DNA from: Paramecium pentaurelia
Lineage: Eukaryota; Ciliophora; Oligohymenophorea; Peniculida; Parameciidae
DNA length: 64,000 bases
Direction: 5' to 3'
NCBI GenBank assembly: GCA_905183005.1
Contig: CAJJDO010000047.1
Location: 484,097-548,096, forward strand
The stretch's first letter is position 1. Each line of letters starts with the position of its first letter. Positions 35,601-46,554 of the stretch are shown here, piece by piece. A program made the position numbers and the translations under genes. A model generated the notes under the pieces. That model was not told where the DNA came from. It worked only from the letters and a program-made list of their open reading frames with translations, and did no database searches.

Positions 35601-38106
35601 GATTGAACTATTAAAATATTAGTAAGTTATAAATAATGATAATGATTAATAAGGAAGTTTCTAAAATGAAAATACAGAAAATAATGTTTTAAAGATAGAT
35701 TCATAGAGAGTGGATCAAATAAAGGAAGATTAATTTAGCTTTAATAAATTCGAAGATAACTTGTAAAATTAAGAAAATGATGAGGAAGAAGAATTAAAAT
35801 ATAAAAAGGCTGAGGAAGTAAAACAATCTCAAATAGAAAAAGATGAAGAAAACTTTGAACTTAGAAATGAATAAAAAGATGAAGATATCAATTAAGAATA
35901 ATAAAATGTTAAGAAAGTAAATGATTAAGTAGAATTAAAGGAACCTGAAGTCAATGTTGTTTAGATTGTTGAATAACCTTAAATAGAATTAGATAAAGAA
36001 TTGAAAGATGAAGAAAACTTAGAACTTAGAAATGAATAAAGAGATGAAGATAATAATTAAGAATAATAAAATGTTGAGAAAGTAAATGATTAAGTAGAAT
36101 TAAAGGAACCTGAAGTCAATGTTGTTTAGATTGTTGAATAACCTTAAATAGAATTAGATAAAGAACTGAAAGATGAAGAAAACTTAGAACTTAGAAATGA
36201 ATAAAGAGATGAAGATAATAATTAAGAATAATAAAATGTTGAGAAAGTAAATGATTAAGTAGAATTAAAGGAACCTGAAGTCAATGTTGTTTAGATTGTT
36301 GAATAACCTTAAATAGAATTAGATAAAGAACTGAAAGATGAAGAAAACTTAGAACTTAGAAATGAATAAAGAGATGAAGATAATAATTAAGAATAATAAA
36401 ATGTTGAGAAAGTAAATGATTAAGTAGAATTAAAGGAACCTGAAGTCAATGTTGTTTAGATTGTTGAATAACCTTAAATAGAATTAGATAAAGAACTGAA
36501 AGATGAAGAAAACTTAGAACTTAGAAATGAATAAAGAGATGAAGATAATAATTAAGAATAATAAAATGTTGAGAAAGTAAATGATTAAGTAGAATTAAAG
36601 GAACCTGAAGTCAATGTTGTTTAGATTGTTGAATAACCTTAAATAGAATTAGATAAAGAACTGAAAGATGAAGAAAACTTAGAACTTAGAAATGAATAAA
36701 GAGATGAAGATAATAATTAAGAATAATAAAATTTTGAGAAAGTAAATGATTAAGTAGAATTGAAGGAACCTGAAGTCAATGTTGTTTAGATTGTTGAATA
36801 ACCTTAAATAGAATTAGATAAAGAACTGAAAGATGAAGAAAACTTAGAACTTAGAAATGAATAAAGAGATGAAGATATCCATGAAGAATTAGATGATTTA
36901 ATACAAGTTACAAATATCAATAAAATAGAATAATAAAATGTTAAGAAAGTAAATGATTAAGTAGAATTAAAGGAACCTGAAGTCAATGTTGTTTAGATTG
37001 TTGAATAACCTTAAATAGAATTAGATAAAGAACTGAAAGATGAAGAAAACTTAGAACTTAGAAATTAATAAAGAGATGAAGATAATAATTAAGAATAATA
37101 AAATGTTGAGAAAGTAAATGATTAAGTAGAATTGAAGGAACCTGAAGTCAATGTTGTTTAGATTGTTGAATAACCCTAAATAGAATTAGATAAAGAACTG
37201 AAAGATGAAGAAAACTTAGAACTCAGAAATTAATAAAGAGATGAAGATATCCATGAAGAATTAGATGATTTAATACAAGTTACAAATATCAATAAAATAG
37301 AATAATAAAATGTTAAGAAAGTAAATGATTAAGTAGAATTGAAGGAACCTAAAGTCAATGTTGTTTAGATTGTTGAATAACCTTAAATAGAATTAGATAA
37401 AGAACTGAAAGATGAAGAAAACTTAGAACTCAGAAATTAATAAAGAGATGAAGATATCCATGAAGAATTAGATGATTTAATACAAGTTACAAATATCAAT
37501 AAAATAGAATAATAAAATGTTAAGAAAGTAAATGATTAAGTAGAATTAAAGGAACCTGAAGTCAATGTTGTTTAGATTGTTGAATAACCTTAAATAGAAT
37601 TAGATAAAGAACTGAAAGATGAAGACAACTTTGAACTTAGAAAAGAATAAAGAGATGAAGATAATAATTAAGAATTAGATGAATAAATAAAAGTTACAAA
37701 TATCAATAAAAAATATGACTAAAAAGTTAAAATATAGGATTTTACCAATTCACAGAGAAGAGAAGTTAGTATTATTTAATAAACTCAACTTGAATTAAAT
37801 TTATAATCCAATTATTAATCTCCTGATCAATAATTATCATATTAACTTAAATTAGAAAATTATAATTAATAAATAGATACTTATCAATAATTTGAATTTT
37901 CACAGGATGATCAACCTATAGCTAACGAACATAAAGATATTGACATATAACGTTCTAATCAATAGTTAGAAATTAAAGAAAATGCAGATTCTATCTAACA
38001 ATTTGAAGAATAAATTCAAATAGAAATAGATTAGAAACTTTAAGATTTTGCTGGTTAATACTTAGAAGATGATTAAGACCTAAGAAGCAACAAAAAATTA
38101 GAATGA
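32620..38106 (+). CDS. Giant coiled-coil protein with tandem acidic repeats
   Basis: About 1,800 aa. After a 45-residue head the protein is one long coiled coil extremely rich in Gln (TAA/TAG), Glu, Leu and Lys. From about residue 1,060 to 1,660 it contains ten near-identical repeats (see repeat entry), then a final polar tail ending RSNKKLE. Three introns near the 5' end: 32757-32780, 33292-33314 (AAG acceptor) and 33465-33489. No motor, membrane or catalytic domain was seen. Such proteins are usually cytoskeletal or basal-body-associated; that is inference. It ends 56 bp from the convergent channel gene. Confidence 0.85.
35837..37670 (+). repeat. Ten tandem in-frame repeats of 165 or 207 bp
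   Basis: The block CCTGAAGTCAATGTTG (CCTAAAGTCAATGTTG in the ninth unit) recurs at 35944, 36109, 36274, 36439, 36604, 36769, 36976, 37141, 37348 and 37555. Spacings are 165 x5, 207, 165, 207, 207 bp. Long units contain an extra 42 bp (around GAATTAGATGATTTAATACA). All are multiples of three, so each unit encodes 55 or 69 residues of a strongly acidic EPEVNVVQIVEQPQIELDKE-type repeat. Copies differ by only a few bases, implying recent expansion or gene conversion inside the coding region. Confidence 0.95.
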
Positions 38107-38161
38107 CTTATAAACTAAGACCATATAAACTGCAGTAAGTTAGTATTAAATAATTTGTCTT

Positions 38162-40543
38162 TCAATCTTATTCTTCATCTAATTTTAAAGGAGAGAGTGA
38201 TTTACAATTTTATTCGGACTCACTTAGGGAAGTTGTTTACTTAAATGAGAAACGTAATGAAACTTTCCTACTTTTTCTTTTTTTCAACTTTTCTTTAAGC
38301 TTTTAGTTAGCCTTTAAAAATCTTCTTTGTTGTAAATGTTCTTCAAAGGTTTTGGGAACTTTGATTTTTTCTTATAATGCATCTAAATTTTTTAATTAGA
38401 TTTCAGTCATTAACTCATCTAGTTCTTATTAAATGGCTTAAATAGTTTAATCTTTCAATTAGATTTACTTTTCAAGTTAAGAAATCTTTTTTCTAAACTA
38501 TTATCTATCCATCAATGACATCAAGGCTTCAGTTTCTCTTTCTTGATCATCATCTTCATTCTCCTCCTAAATGATTTACTCTAATTAGAATTTTTGATTT
38601 GACACTGATACTACTAATATTTAATAAATTTACTTTCTTGTGGGCTTTTAGAGCTTGAAACAGAATTCATATGCTTTAGTTATATTGTCTAAGTAGAAGT
38701 TTATTAATTTCTTTTAAAATGCTTTTCACCATGAGCTTCAATAAATTATATAGCTTCTTCATAGGCAGACTTAATCATTTATTTTCTTTTTTGAGCTTCT
38801 TTAATCATTTTTGCTCCTTCATCTCTAAATTAATTTAAATATATGAGTTTAAAATGTTTTTTTGAAATTACATAAAATTCACATTTCTTTGTTGTCATTA
38901 TTGTGTATTTTCTTTTTTCTCCATAAAACAGAATATCAATTTCACCAAAGTAAGATCCAGGTTTGATCATTAAGAATTTGAAATTATCATTTTCTGGTAT
39001 AACCAATGCTAATTTTCCACTTTTTACAAAATAAACTTCTTCTGCATTATCTCCAGTCATAAATAAATATTCATGAGCTCCTACTTTTAATGGAGTTAAA
39101 ACTGGTCCTATAGCAGCTATAAAAGTAGGTGCTTTGTCTCGAAAATATTAAATTTCTTCTTGTAATTATTTATTCATTATGAATGCTAATTCAACTCTTA
39201 ATTATGGAGGTAAATCTTCCAAAAGAGTATTATAGTTTAGTAATAGATTTTTCTTACCTGATTTCAATTCTTTTTTCACTTTTTAAAAGATGGCATTGGA
39301 AATATGAAATTCTTTTTTGATATTTTTTAAAGTGGATAGCCTATGGACATAAATAGAATTTGCATGATCCAATCTATCTAAAAATGAAGCTAAGGAGCCG
39401 ACAGCAAATGAAAAAATATAAACAGAAACTAACATCCAAAATATTGCAAATAGAAAAGAGGGCCATTTATATACTTTGACATCACCATATCCAACTGTTA
39501 ATATAGTTTACACTGCCCAATATAAAGAAACAATGTATTGATCATATCCTGAGATGAAATTATATTCCCAATCAGGATCCTCTGACAAAGATGCAATGAA
39601 AAACCAAATACATCCAGTAACATGGCAACTGAATATCAATAATACGAATGCATAAAGAAATCTTTCACTACCTATATTGATGTTAATCACCTTTATATAC
39701 TCTACATCCTTTAATTGAATCATTCGAAATATTTTAACCATTTTGATAACTCTATATATTTTAGGTAGTTTTGATAATCTGGCAATGTTGCTCGATTTAT
39801 CATAATCTTGGAATAAGAATTAGAATGGAAAACAAGACTAAGAATATTCTCTCATAAATTTACTATTAAGTCTACTGTAAACCATCCTTTTAAATAATTG
39901 ATGGCAATTAATTTAGGATCTTTGATTAGATTATTCTCTTCATCATAATAAGAGCATAGAAATGTGAATATGATGTCTGCCATAAATAAAAAGTCAACAG
40001 AATTATCGAAACCGTCCCAACCAGGGAATTCTTCATCATCAATGAATGCCATCTTATATGGTGTAAATATACAAACATATCTAATAAATCGTATAATGAT
40101 ACATTAATACTATAAAAATGACTGCATCCCAAGTTTATTTTAATCGACTTTATTAAGTTATGATCAGTGAGAATTTAAGAGATTATGGTGGTTCAAGATC
40201 CTTCAGACGAGATAATCTTTTAATCTTTGAGGGTCTTTGCTCACTTACAATATTTCTATCATCCTCTTCTCCACTCCCGTCTTTAGACCCTTGTTTAGAT
40301 CCTAGAACTTTTTAAAAGCATTCATTAGAATCTTATTGAATTAAAGGGACACTTGCTTATGATACCCGTTTTGTTTCTATGGGATGCGAATAATGAATAG
40401 ATGGTTCATCTTATTATTAAAGATTTATAGATTAGCTTCTTTTTCTAAACAATCATTTATCTTCATTACTTACTGAGCTATTGCTTGGCAAAGATTGATT
40501 TTTCTGCCAAATTCCTTAAAGACATATTGTTTTTTTGCATCAT
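38162..40543 (-). CDS. Six-transmembrane potassium channel with cyclic-nucleotide-binding domain
   Basis: About 760 aa of the HCN/EAG/KAT class. S1 region VIFIVL…CIFTPYKMAFIDD; S2-S3 with FLFMADIIFTFLCSYYD and LKGWFTVDLIVNL; S4-like RVIKMVKIFRMIQL; S5 FLYAFVLLIFSCHVTGCIWF; pore YWAVQTILTVGYGD (K+-selective GYGD); S6 WMLVSVYIFSFAVGS. A C-linker and a CNBD follow (AEEVYFVKSGKLALVIPE, GSYFGEIDILF), then a Gln-rich coiled coil and a Lys/Arg-rich end. The CNBD phosphate cassette lacks the canonical Arg-Ala pair after GE, so nucleotide binding is uncertain. Introns include 25 nt near 40470, 22 nt near 40090 and 20 nt near 38625. Such channels set ciliary membrane excitability. Confidence 0.92.
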
Positions 40544-41082
40544 AGACTTTTTATCAATAGGAGAACCAAGTGGTCTTTGCATTAAAATTAATATACAATA
40601 TATTATTATATTCAAAAATGGGAAATTAATAATGACAAACCAACAGAGTCATAATCATAATGGTAACAAAATCAAAAATATTATCTATAAAAAAACTTAA
40701 CAAATTAAGGATGATTGTTATACTTATACTTTACAAAATCAAAATCTGAATCCTTATTCTAAAAATTTATCATTATTAATAAGAAAACAATTTCGAATAT
40801 TCCTTTTTTTGAATAATTAATAAGAGATATTATTAAACTATTCGTTTAAGAGATATTCAAAACTGATACTTCAAGCTTATAAATAATTTAGAATTATTTG
40901 ATATCTTAATCTAAAAAATTATAAACTAAGAAGCTTCAGGTTGAAATAATATTCAAATTATTAATAAAATTATTCTATTCTTGAAGAAATTGTTTTGAGT
41001 GTGATCAATAATTTGTTATTATGATAAATATTTATAATATAGTAAAGTATAGAATGAATAGAATATTATTTAACTAGAATTA
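40544..41082. other. Intergenic, AT-rich
   Basis: About 540 bp upstream of the channel gene and downstream of the next minus-strand gene. No feature recognised; the region should hold the channel promoter. Confidence 0.5.
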
Positions 41083-41904
41083 TCATACCAATAAATCACA
41101 ATTAGATACAAACTAATATAAAAAGAGATTGATGAAATATAAAAGTTTTTAATATTTTTTGAAATCAACGATTTTTGAAATATTCAATTTTGTCATATTT
41201 TTATTTTTAAAGCACCCAACTATGATCAGCTTATTATTTCTAGATTATTTATTGTATAATACATAATAATTATTTGGTTTATCATGAGTTTTAAGTCCTA
41301 CTTTTTCTAGTTCTTAATGCAAAATAGATAATTTTTCTTCATCTCCTTTAACAGTAATATTTCCTATATTCTTAGTTCTTCCTGAGTTTATAGGATTTTT
41401 CATTTAAATATCAGAAATCTATATACCTTATTTTAATAAAGATCTTTTTAAATCCAAAGCATCAAAATTATTATTGTCTGTTTAAAACTCTACAGTAATT
41501 TATTTTGATTTATTGATTATTGGTTATGATTTACCAGAAGTGCAATTATAATTTTTATTAATCTGTGCTCCATTTAATATTGAAGGAGATTTATTATCTC
41601 TTTATTTCTCTTTCAATGGCTATTCTGGTTATTTATATTCTTTTGTTTATTGTACGCCATCAAAAATATTTGATTGATGAAAATATTTATTCTACATAGT
41701 AAAATTCATTCTTGAAGGTGATCCAGCAGGTTTTGGAGAATTTGTGATATTTGCATTATTAACATAATTTCTAGCTTATTTAGTCATACAATTAAGATCT
41801 GTTTATTATGTGTCTGCACTCCTCTTGTACATGTAATTATCATTTGTAATATTATAGAAGAAATTTGGAGAATGATCTCTTCTTGGAGATTAGCCTTTGT
41901 TCAT
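41083..41904 (-). CDS. Hypothetical Asn/Gln-rich protein
   Basis: About 270 aa from ATG 41904 (MNKGQSPRRDHSPNFFYNI), no intron needed. The first 150 residues are low-complexity; a more globular segment follows (NNFDALDLKRSLLKQGI … NITVKGDEEKLSILHQELEKVGLKTH). No domain recognised. The 3' end (TGA 41083) may be shorter in reality, as the last 50 codons look less gene-like. It starts 35 bp downstream of the B-box gene's stop. Confidence 0.55.
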
Positions 41905-41939
41905 AATTGCTGTTATTTATATTATTTTTAATTTAAATA

Positions 41940-43046
41940 TCATCCATAAAATTACTTCAATTTTTCATTATTCTGTTACAATCTAGTTTCATAATTCTTA
42001 GAGGTTGGACCAAGTCTGGATTATTGAAGTGAAGAATCTAGTAAATTTAATGTTATGTTACGTATATTTGATTGATAATGAGAAGTATCATAAACAGATT
42101 AATAATTCAGATTTTTTTAAGGAATTGTCTATGAAATAGGAGGATTAATTTCTTATTTTTTATTAACAGGTTTGAATTATTAATGATATTATTATGATTG
42201 AATTCCAGTAGTCTTTTTACTTTCTCTAATTTATTAAGTTTAATATTCTAATTCTTCTGCATAATTAGCTTAATGAATTTCGACATATTCATTCAAAGCA
42301 TCATCTAAAAGGAAATAATAAAAAAAAATAATAACTTATTTTTTGCAATTTATCTTCATGAATGCATACATCAAACATATTATCCAAATAATGCTTTAAA
42401 GCATTGTCAATATCAAGAGATAATCCTTCTAGATCATGATTCTTCTCTTCAGATATCACAACTAAACAAGCTTTGATATATTTTTATGATTGTAATGCTT
42501 TTTCTTGTGAATCTAATTAAGTAATAACTGTATTCAATTTATGATGTAATTCTTTTTTCTCTCCAGGATGTGCAGCCTTAATACAAAATTGAAATATACT
42601 CTATGTTATTGGATTCTTTTCTATATTTCTTTTTCTAATTGATTACAGTAATCATTAACCAATTTAAGAAGATTTTTTTTGACTTATTCTATTTTTCCAT
42701 GAATTGATTTAATCAATTGAGAATGCTCTCCATCTGAAAAATGATGTAATATTTCTCTTTCTCTAACATATACTTAGCAAACTTACTCTTCAAATCTAAT
42801 TTTAAGATTGTGAACATCGGAAAATAACTTCTCTCTAACACTATCAACAGTGTCAATATTTGCAGGTGTTCCTTATGAATTATGCCATTGAATATGTAAT
42901 TTACAACATTCTTTGCATAATGGCTTATACATTAAATTTAACTATACCTCTTTGCATTTATCATGTATACAAAATAAAACAACGTCGTTGATAGGATGCC
43001 TTGAGCATTTTTCATATGCCGGAGCTAATTATTATTATGGTTGCAT
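41940..43046 (-). CDS. B-box zinc-finger coiled-coil protein
   Basis: About 340 aa. N-terminal B-box: CSRHPINDVVLFCIHDKC, then after a 24-nt AAG-ended intron CKECCKLHIQWH. It is followed by a long coiled coil (REKLFSDVHNLKIRFEEQ … HSQLIKSIHGKIEQVKKNLLKL) and a Pro/Asn-rich C-terminus. This is the TRIM-like B-box plus coiled-coil order without a RING. A second AAG intron (23 nt, near 42580) and a roughly 31-nt intron near 42315 are needed for the frame. Probably a scaffold or adaptor. It is the second B-box gene in the window (the other is at 1-311). Confidence 0.75.
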
Positions 43047-43261
43047 AACTGAAAAATAAAATAAATATTATTTATGTTATCTTTATATGTTAATAATAAA
43101 ATATAGAATAGTAAAAAAATCTATTAACTCTTTTTATCACTTTATTTGATATGATATCACATGGTCTTATATTTAGTATAAATCCTAAAACACTTTATTT
43201 AAATATCATTAATAAACCAAAATTAGATCGATTAATTAAACATTATTTATTAAATTTTAAA

Positions 43262-43707
43262 ATGCTGAAAAACTCATAGATTAGCTGTTATTCGTTATAA
43301 AAATCTGGAGAATCATAAACAACTTAAGATACTTATAATAGTATTTCAAAAATAAATTATTAGATACATATAAAGGATAAAAAAAATCTGTCTTATTAAT
43401 ACTAAACCAAAGTTAATTAATAGATTAGCCTTTAGAAGTCTAATCAATGTTTATATTTCCTTCATCAGCAGATGACTCTAGGACTCCAATATTTATAGAC
43501 TGTCCTGCTTGTCGTTAGAAATCTGAAACCTTAATAGCCTACTAAAATGGAAATTACACCTTCATTTGTGCTCTACTCTTACTTTTATTATGTTTCCCTA
43601 TTGCGTTTTTGCCATTTTGCAAGAATGATTGCAAAGATGTAATTTAGCATTGCAGTAAATGTGCTGCCACAGTAGGATAAGCCTAATTCAAACCATTCCG
43701 GAGTTGA
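43262..43707 (+). CDS. LITAF-domain membrane-associated protein
   Basis: About 140 aa. The C-terminal 70 residues form a LITAF domain. It has CPACRQKSETLIAYQNGNYTFI, a hydrophobic in-plane anchor (CALLLLLCFPIAFLPFCKN), then DVIQHCSKCAATVGQ, that is CxxC, hydrophobic stretch, HCxxC. LITAF proteins bind zinc and sit monotopically on endosomal membranes. A 23-nt intron near 43330 links ATG 43262 (MLKNSQISCYS) to the domain frame. If that is wrong, the in-frame ATG at 43447 would start the protein. Confidence 0.78.
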
Positions 43708-43867
43708 TACAAAATGATTACAACTTTAATGACGATAGTGTTTATTTCATCATAAAAGAATTACAACTATTAAATTATTATATTTTCAGACAATTATATA
43801 TTAAAATAATTTTAATTTGTTATAGAATGAAAATAATAAAAATAGATGATTCTTGTAATATATAATA

Positions 43868-44276
43868 TCATTTAGATTGAGAGAGTCCAAAATAAGTTTC
43901 TTACTTTCTATTCTACTTCATTTAATTTTGAATTCTTAATAAACCTTATTTTAAGTAAAAAAATTTAACAAGAGTTGCATCAGTATAAATATTTAGAGTC
44001 ATAAAATATGGAGAAATTGAATTAAAAATATAATTAGAATCTTGATCACTTGTATAAGTAAGATTACTTGCATTAGTAAGATTATTTTTTATGATATTCA
44101 AAAATCTTCTAATAAATTGTTATGACCAATCACAATAACCATCTTAAAAACACTAAATTATAATCATTATTTTGAAAGCCTCTCAGTAAAAGGTTTACTC
44201 TGATGATCACATTTTTCAACCTTTCACTTAATTTATCCAAAGAGATAAAAGGAGGCTATTATAAATAACATCTCAT
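43868..44276 (-). CDS. Doubtful hypothetical gene or relic
   Basis: A minus-strand segment ending at TGA 43868 reads GYCDWSQQFIRRFLNIIKNNLTNASNLTYTSDQD…, with N-glycosylation-like sequons, in one frame. The upstream part (MRCYLQQPPFISLDKLSERLKN) is in another, and no ordinary short intron joins them. It could be an extracellular protein with unresolved splicing, or a decayed gene. Nothing better was found between 43707 and 44735. Confidence 0.3.
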
Positions 44277-44734
44277 TTCTTGTATTCGTTATTTTAGCTT
44301 TCTTCTTTGTATTTAATGGTTGTCTCTTATTTATTTCAAATTTTGCAAAATTCCATATTGTATTTAATTAATTTCCAACTTCTTTTTTGCATCACTAAAA
44401 AAGAATAGATTATTTACAAAATAATGTTTTTTTACTAAATAGACCTGTTTAATATGGAAGTGATTATAATAAAAATAGCAGCATTAAATTAATCTTGAAT
44501 TCCTTAAATTAAAAAATCAATATTATTACAATAGAAATTAACCATTAGATATTTTATTTTTGTATAATAAAAACTAATCTATTCCTATATTTTCGATTAT
44601 TTAATGATAAATATTATTTTAAGAAAGGAGTGAAGTGATAAAATTAGAAATTAATAATTGTAATCTTAGAATGAATTAATTAATAAATGAGATCAGCTAT
44701 TATTTGTTTAATAATTAGAGTTGTTTATAAATTA

Positions 44735-46494
44735 ATGAGCAATCAATAGCTTTAAAAGTTGATAAACAACACTTTTATAACTAAAAAGAGAGTTTCTGCT
44801 GGATCTTTTGGTGTAGTATATTGTGGTTAAGACATAAATACCAGAGCTTTAGTAGCAATAAAGATTGAAAAAGGCAATAAGGAAGACTCAAGTCTAGAAA
44901 GAGAGGTAATTAAAATATCATGAAACATTAAGGCTGAAATACTAAAAAGATTGTAAAAGGTACCATAAATTCCAAAATTATATTGGGCAGGAAAAGAAGG
45001 AGATTCAAATGTGCTTGTTATATAATATTTGGGAAGAGATTTGACACATTATATGAAAACATTTCGTAAATTTTCACTTCGCTGTGTACTCAACATAGCT
45101 GAACAAATGATAAACATCATAGAAAATATTCACAAAAAGTAAGAAATGTTAAATCAAAAATTTAGCAAAGTGTTGCATCGTGATATTAAACCTGAAAATG
45201 TTTTAGTAGGAAAAGAGGAAGAAGAGAATCTACTCTTTATAGTGGATTTTGGAATTAGCAAGTTTTATAAGGATGAAAATGATTCGCATATGTAAAATAA
45301 ATCAGTATAATTAAGTTCATATCGAGAGAACTAACCATTTATTGGAACTACAAGATATGCCAGCATTAATGCTCATAAAGGCACATCTTTAAGTAGGAGA
45401 GATGATTTAGAATCATTAGGCTATATGCTCATCTTTTTATTAAAGGGTAAAATGTACCTATATTATATTATAAAGGTTAATTACCCTGGTAAAATTTACA
45501 ATTCACAGATGATGAAGATAAAATGCGTTAAGTTGGCTAAATGAAGATGAAAATGGAAATGAATGAACTTTGTAAAGGAATTCCCATAGAATTTGGAAGA
45601 TTTCTAGAATACATTAAAGGTTTACCATTCAAAGCTGAACCCAATTACAAACATTGCCAATAACTTTTTAAGAAAGTATGCTAAGAACACAATTTTACAT
45701 AAAAAGATCTAGCCTTTGATTGGGAAACTGGTCCTAAATCTGATAGGAATGATGATAAAAGAAAACAAACTATTGAAGGCCATTTGCCTAGTAGTTAAAA
45801 TAGCAATTTAGTAAATAATAAACCATCTTTGTATTTATACAAATTTATTATTTTTTAGATTTAAAAAATCAAAAGATGATATCTCATCAAATAATATTGG
45901 AGGCTCTCTTCTCAACTACTCTCTTGAATAATTGGAGATGAATTCATTACTCAAAACTCCAGAATAAAGAAAATCAAATTTAACTCCTGATATTAATAGA
46001 AGAAAGAATAGAATGTAATCAGTGAGTAGTTACAATGATTCTCATTCTGAATTGGAAAACAATGGAAGTGTGATGTTAGGAATTCAACCAAGTATGATAA
46101 GTAGATTAAGCAAATTATCATTTAATTCAAATTCTCGAGTACGTGATAGTAAGTAGAATCTTACATTAACTCCAGAATAGAAGAGACCACATTTCTAAGA
46201 AAAAAAACTAACAATTACTCCTAATTCTTATATGGAGTAAATTACTAGTTAAAAAAAGAAGTCTTTAATTAAGAATTCCAATTCATAGTAGTAACTATCA
46301 TTCAAAAAGGAAGAAGTTGAGGAAACTATTAGAGATTTTTCTAAAATGAATGAAACAGATGAGGGAATCGAACCTAAATATATGCTTCTTAAATAAGCAT
46401 CAGTAAATGCGTATGTAAATTTTATATATGATAATGTAGACGCTTCAAAAAATCAATAAACGGGTCAGCCAATGTTATGTATAAATAATTTTGA
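44735..46494 (+). CDS. Casein kinase 1 family protein kinase
   Basis: About 550 aa. Kinase domain of CK1 type: KKRVSAGSFGVVYCG, ALVAIKIEKG, LGRDLTHYMKTF, VLHRDIKPENVLVG, LFIVDFGISKFY, FIGTTRYASINAHKG (the CK1 substitute for APE), SRRDDLESLGYMLIFFLKG. After the kinase (about residue 310) comes a Ser/Asn/Lys-rich tail of over 200 residues. Introns: 44906-44932 (AAG; contains an in-frame TGA, so must be spliced), 45447-45475 (AAG), about 45841-45868, and 46408-46436. The large CK1 family in ciliates includes ciliary and cell-cycle members; this one's role is unknown. Confidence 0.9.
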
Positions 46495-46554
46495 TATTTT
46501 AATATTTCTGTATTAATTTAAATTAAAACTTAATTAATTCTTAATAATTCTGAA

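Noticed and set aside
35837..37670. CRISPR-like or satellite array
   Set aside because: The repeats are 165/207 bp, in frame, without spacers, and are part of a protein-coding exon.
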